Shown: positions 11,810-13,689 of the stretch, one piece after another
Numbering within the stretch: the stretch's first letter is position 1
Layout of the letters: each line of letters begins with the position of its first letter
DNA from: JACRJW01 sp964359095
GTDB lineage: Bacteria > Patescibacteriota > Patescibacteriia > UBA9934 > GWF2-40-263
Assembly: GCA_964359095.1 (NCBI GenBank)
Contig: CAYHRJ010000027.1
Location: 1 to 13,689, forward strand
DNA: 13,689 nt
Direction: 5' to 3'
Notes under the pieces: model-generated
The model's database searches: none
What the model saw: only the letters and a program-made list of their open reading frames with translations
What the model was told of the DNA's origin: nothing
Program-made: the position numbers and the translations under genes

Positions 11810-13689
11810 TTACGACCTCAGTGTAGCATGAAATTCTTTGACAAGCACGTGGCGGATTTTTTCGATCTCCGCATCTGCTTCCTGTGAGATCAGAGTCCGT
11901 TCAGGAGAACGCAGCGAGAGATGCACGGCCATGGACTTTTTTCCTTCTTCAATGCCTTTACCTTGAAAAACATCAAAGAGCTCGACGGAGACGAGCAATG
12001 AGGAAGCATCACGAACAGCCGATTCCATTTCAGCATAGGCTGTACGAGCATCAACCACAAACGCCACATCGCGTTTTGCATCAGGAAATATGGGGATCGA
12101 TGTGAAGGTTGCGCCGTTGTGAGGTCGAGTGGTGAGCTCTGAAACATTCAACTCACAGACAGCCACACGACGATCGATGCCGAGACTCTTTGCTGCATCT
12201 GAATTCACTTCCCCAATCACACCAATCTTTTTTCCACTCACGAGAATATCTGCCCATCTGCCAGAGTGCATCCAGGATCCTGAATGCGTGATCAAACCAA
12301 ACGTCACAGCAAATCCTTCACGGCTTAGCAGAGTCTCAATCATGATCCGCACACGAGTGAACGGCGACTCATCACCTTGAGCAGAGTACGTGATCGCGAG
12401 ATGGTACGGCTGCATTGGGAGCCGACCTTTTTGTCCGTCTTCTTCGCCTTTGAGCTCGCCCAAAAATACGCGATCGATTTCAAACAAGGACACACTCGAA
12501 AATGCATGCTGGTTCATAGCAACAGCCTCCAAAAGATTTGGGAGGAGTGAACGCACAAGATACGGACGGTCAGAAGCAAGAGGATTGGCGAGTTTCAGAT
12601 GTTCCTCTGTCTTGAACCCGAGTACGGTGAGTGTTTCTGGTGAGACGAACGCGTAGCGATAGACTTCGGTCGCGGCAAGCTCGGATGCAAGCGTGTGTCG
12701 CAGGCGGCGAGAGAGCAAACGCACAGGATCTTGAATCGGTGGCATGATCGAAAACGACGGTAGTGATGAGGCGATCCGATCGTATCCCCAGATGCGCGCA
12801 ACTTCTTCTATCACGTCTTCTTTGATCGAAACGTCTTTTGTCGCCCGCCAGGAAGGAACGGTGACGAGAAAAGACTTGGTAGCCCCAGGCTTTCCTGCCC
12901 GCCGTAGCTTTAGCGGAGGTGGGAGCCTGGGTGCAGCCGCGGATGCCTTCATGGAGAAGCCTAACCTAGAAAGAATGTCGGCAATGTCCGTTCCTGAAAT
13001 ATCCGCGCCAAGAAACTCTGAAACGTCGGTTTGCGAGATCGAGAGAGAAACGGGCTTGGCAGGTTTTGGATAAACATCGACGACCTTGGATGCGACTCTT
13101 GCATCTGGACAAAGTTTCGTCATGAGCTCCACAGCGCGGGAAAGAGCCAAGGCACAGAGCTCAGGATCTAGCGACTTCTCAAATCGCGCGGATGATTCAG
13201 AACGAAGTCCCAACTTCATCGATGTCTTGCGCACAGACACGGGGGAAAAATTTGCAGACTCAAACACGATGCGTGTCGTTGTGTTGGTAACAGCAGAATC
13301 TTTGCCTCCCATGACTCCAGCAATCGCGATTGGATGCTTGCCGTCGGTGATAAGCAGTCTCTCTGAATCGAGTTGATACTCCTGATCGTCCAGACAGGAA
13401 AGCTTCTCTGATCTGCTGGCGGGACGGACGTGTATCTTCACGTTTGTGCCACCGATTTTGTCTGCGTCAAACGCATGCATGGGCTGACCGAGTTCGAGCA
13501 TCACGTAATTTGTCACGTCCACCACGTTGTTGATTGCACGCACACCACAAGACTGCAGGCGACTGCGCAACCACTCAGGTGACGGAGCAACTTTTACACC
13601 CTCAACGGCCACCGCCATGTAGCGTGGGCAGAGTTTTGAATCATCAACAGATACAGAAAGCGCGATTCCTTTGCCAGGTTTCAAAGAAG
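11810..13689 (-). CDS. pheT: Phenylalanyl-tRNA synthetase beta subunit (N-terminus beyond window)
   Basis: Beta chain of the alpha2-beta2 PheRS that charges tRNA-Phe. The frame is open to the right edge; about 625 residues are visible of a usual 780-800, so the N-terminal tRNA-binding domain is missing from the window, not from the gene. Visible are the B3/B4 editing region (INNVVDVTNYVMLELGQPMHAFD, then GVMGG), the B5 domain (SISQTDVSEFLG to VEEVARIWGYDRI), the catalytic-like core (NPLASDRPYLVRSLLPNLLEAV) and the C-terminal FDX-ACB anticodon domain (FPDAKRDVAFVVD to the end). The B5 domain carries an unusual Pro/Arg/Lys-rich insertion of about 20 residues encoded by a palindromic element. 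The TAA stop is followed 9 nt later by a small reading frame, so pheT probably heads the downstream cassette. Confidence 0.96.
   Translation of the reverse strand, partial: SLKPGKGIALSVSVDDSKLCPRYMAVAVEGVKVAPSPEWLRSRLQSCGVRAINNVVDVTNYVMLELGQPMHAFDADKIGGTNVKIHVRPASRSEKLSCLDDQEYQLDSERLLITDGKHPIAIAGVMGGKDSAVTNTTTRIVFESANFSPVSVRKTSMKLGLRSESSARFEKSLDPELCALALSRAVELMTKLCPDARVASKVVDVYPKPAKPVSLSISQTDVSEFLGADISGTDIADILSRLGFSMKASAAAPRLPPPLKLRRAGKPGATKSFLVTVPSWRATKDVSIKEDVIEEVARIWGYDRIASSLPSFSIMPPIQDPVRLLSRRLRHTLASELAATEVYRYAFVSPETLTVLGFKTEEHLKLANPLASDRPYLVRSLLPNLLEAVAMNQHAFSSVSLFEIDRVFLGELKGEEDGQKGRLPMQPYHLAITYSAQGDESPFTRVRIMIETLLSREGFAVTFGLITHSGSWMHSGRWADILVSGKKIGVIGEVNSDAAKSLGIDRRVAVCELNVSELTTRPHNGATFTSIPIFPDAKRDVAFVVDARTAYAEMESAVRDASSLLVSVELFDVFQGKGIEEGKKSMAVHLSLRSPERTLISQEADAEIEKIRHVLVKEFHATLRS
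12884..12931 (-). repeat. In-frame GC-rich palindromic element inside pheT
   Basis: CCCAGGCT (12884-12891) and AGCCTGGG (12924-12931) are exact complements flanking 32 nt that pair further (CCCGCC with GGAGGTGGG, imperfect) around a TAGCTTTAG centre. Read as pheT codons it gives PRLPPPLKLRRAGKPG, a low-complexity basic segment placed between LGFSMKAS and FLVTVPSWR, where B5 domains normally have a short turn. No frame disruption results. Its sequence is unrelated to the miaB element. Confidence 0.8.

Noticed and set aside
1..13689. CRISPR array, tRNA or rRNA genes, insertion sequence with transposase
   Set aside because: No regularly spaced direct repeats, no cloverleaf with expected T-arm motif, and no transposase-like reading frame was found.

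Overview
The window is a compact stretch of bacterial chromosome of moderate G+C, with genes packed on both strands, mostly minus. The genetic code looks standard: TGA ends miaB, thrS and a small hypothetical gene, and no in-frame TGA interrupts the long genes. Several features fit a candidate-phyla (Patescibacteria/Parcubacteria-like) genome: many tiny unassigned membrane or helical proteins, near absence of Shine-Dalgarno sequences, a ThrRS without the N-terminal TGS domain, and palindromic repeats sitting inside genes. This assignment is inference; no rRNA or other decisive marker is present.

Layout. 1-1985 (minus): miaB then miaA, overlapping by ATGA, a two-gene tRNA-A37 modification unit; miaA runs off the left edge. 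1985-2112: a degenerate CT-rich palindrome and a strong terminator. 2132-2590 (minus): a hypothetical gene and the only clear Shine-Dalgarno site. 2591-2728: a divergent promoter region. 2729-4099 (plus): three small, Ala/Lys/Glu-rich, probably helical proteins, closed by a bidirectional terminator. 4190-5929 (minus): thrS. 5993-7201 (minus): a membrane-anchored extracytoplasmic protein with a baseplate-J-like stretch, driven by a near-leaderless promoter beside a large palindromic repeat. 7314-10820 (minus): dnaE, the replicative polymerase alpha subunit. 10881-11800 (minus): a cassette of four tiny genes, one broken by an in-frame TGA, between dnaE and pheT. 11810 to the right edge (minus): pheT, lacking its N-terminus.

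Functionally the recognised genes are core information processing: tRNA modification (MiaA, MiaB), tRNA charging (ThrRS, PheRS beta) and replication (DnaE). The most notable observation is that at least two sequence-unrelated palindromic elements lie in frame inside essential translation genes (miaB and pheT), adding peptide segments at surface-loop positions. A full-length copy of one family lies in the intergenic space after dnaE and shows a modular architecture of two inverted half-units. This resembles the behaviour of Rickettsia palindromic elements. A second theme is extended -10 promoters placed only 10-11 nt before the ATG, which predicts leaderless mRNAs.
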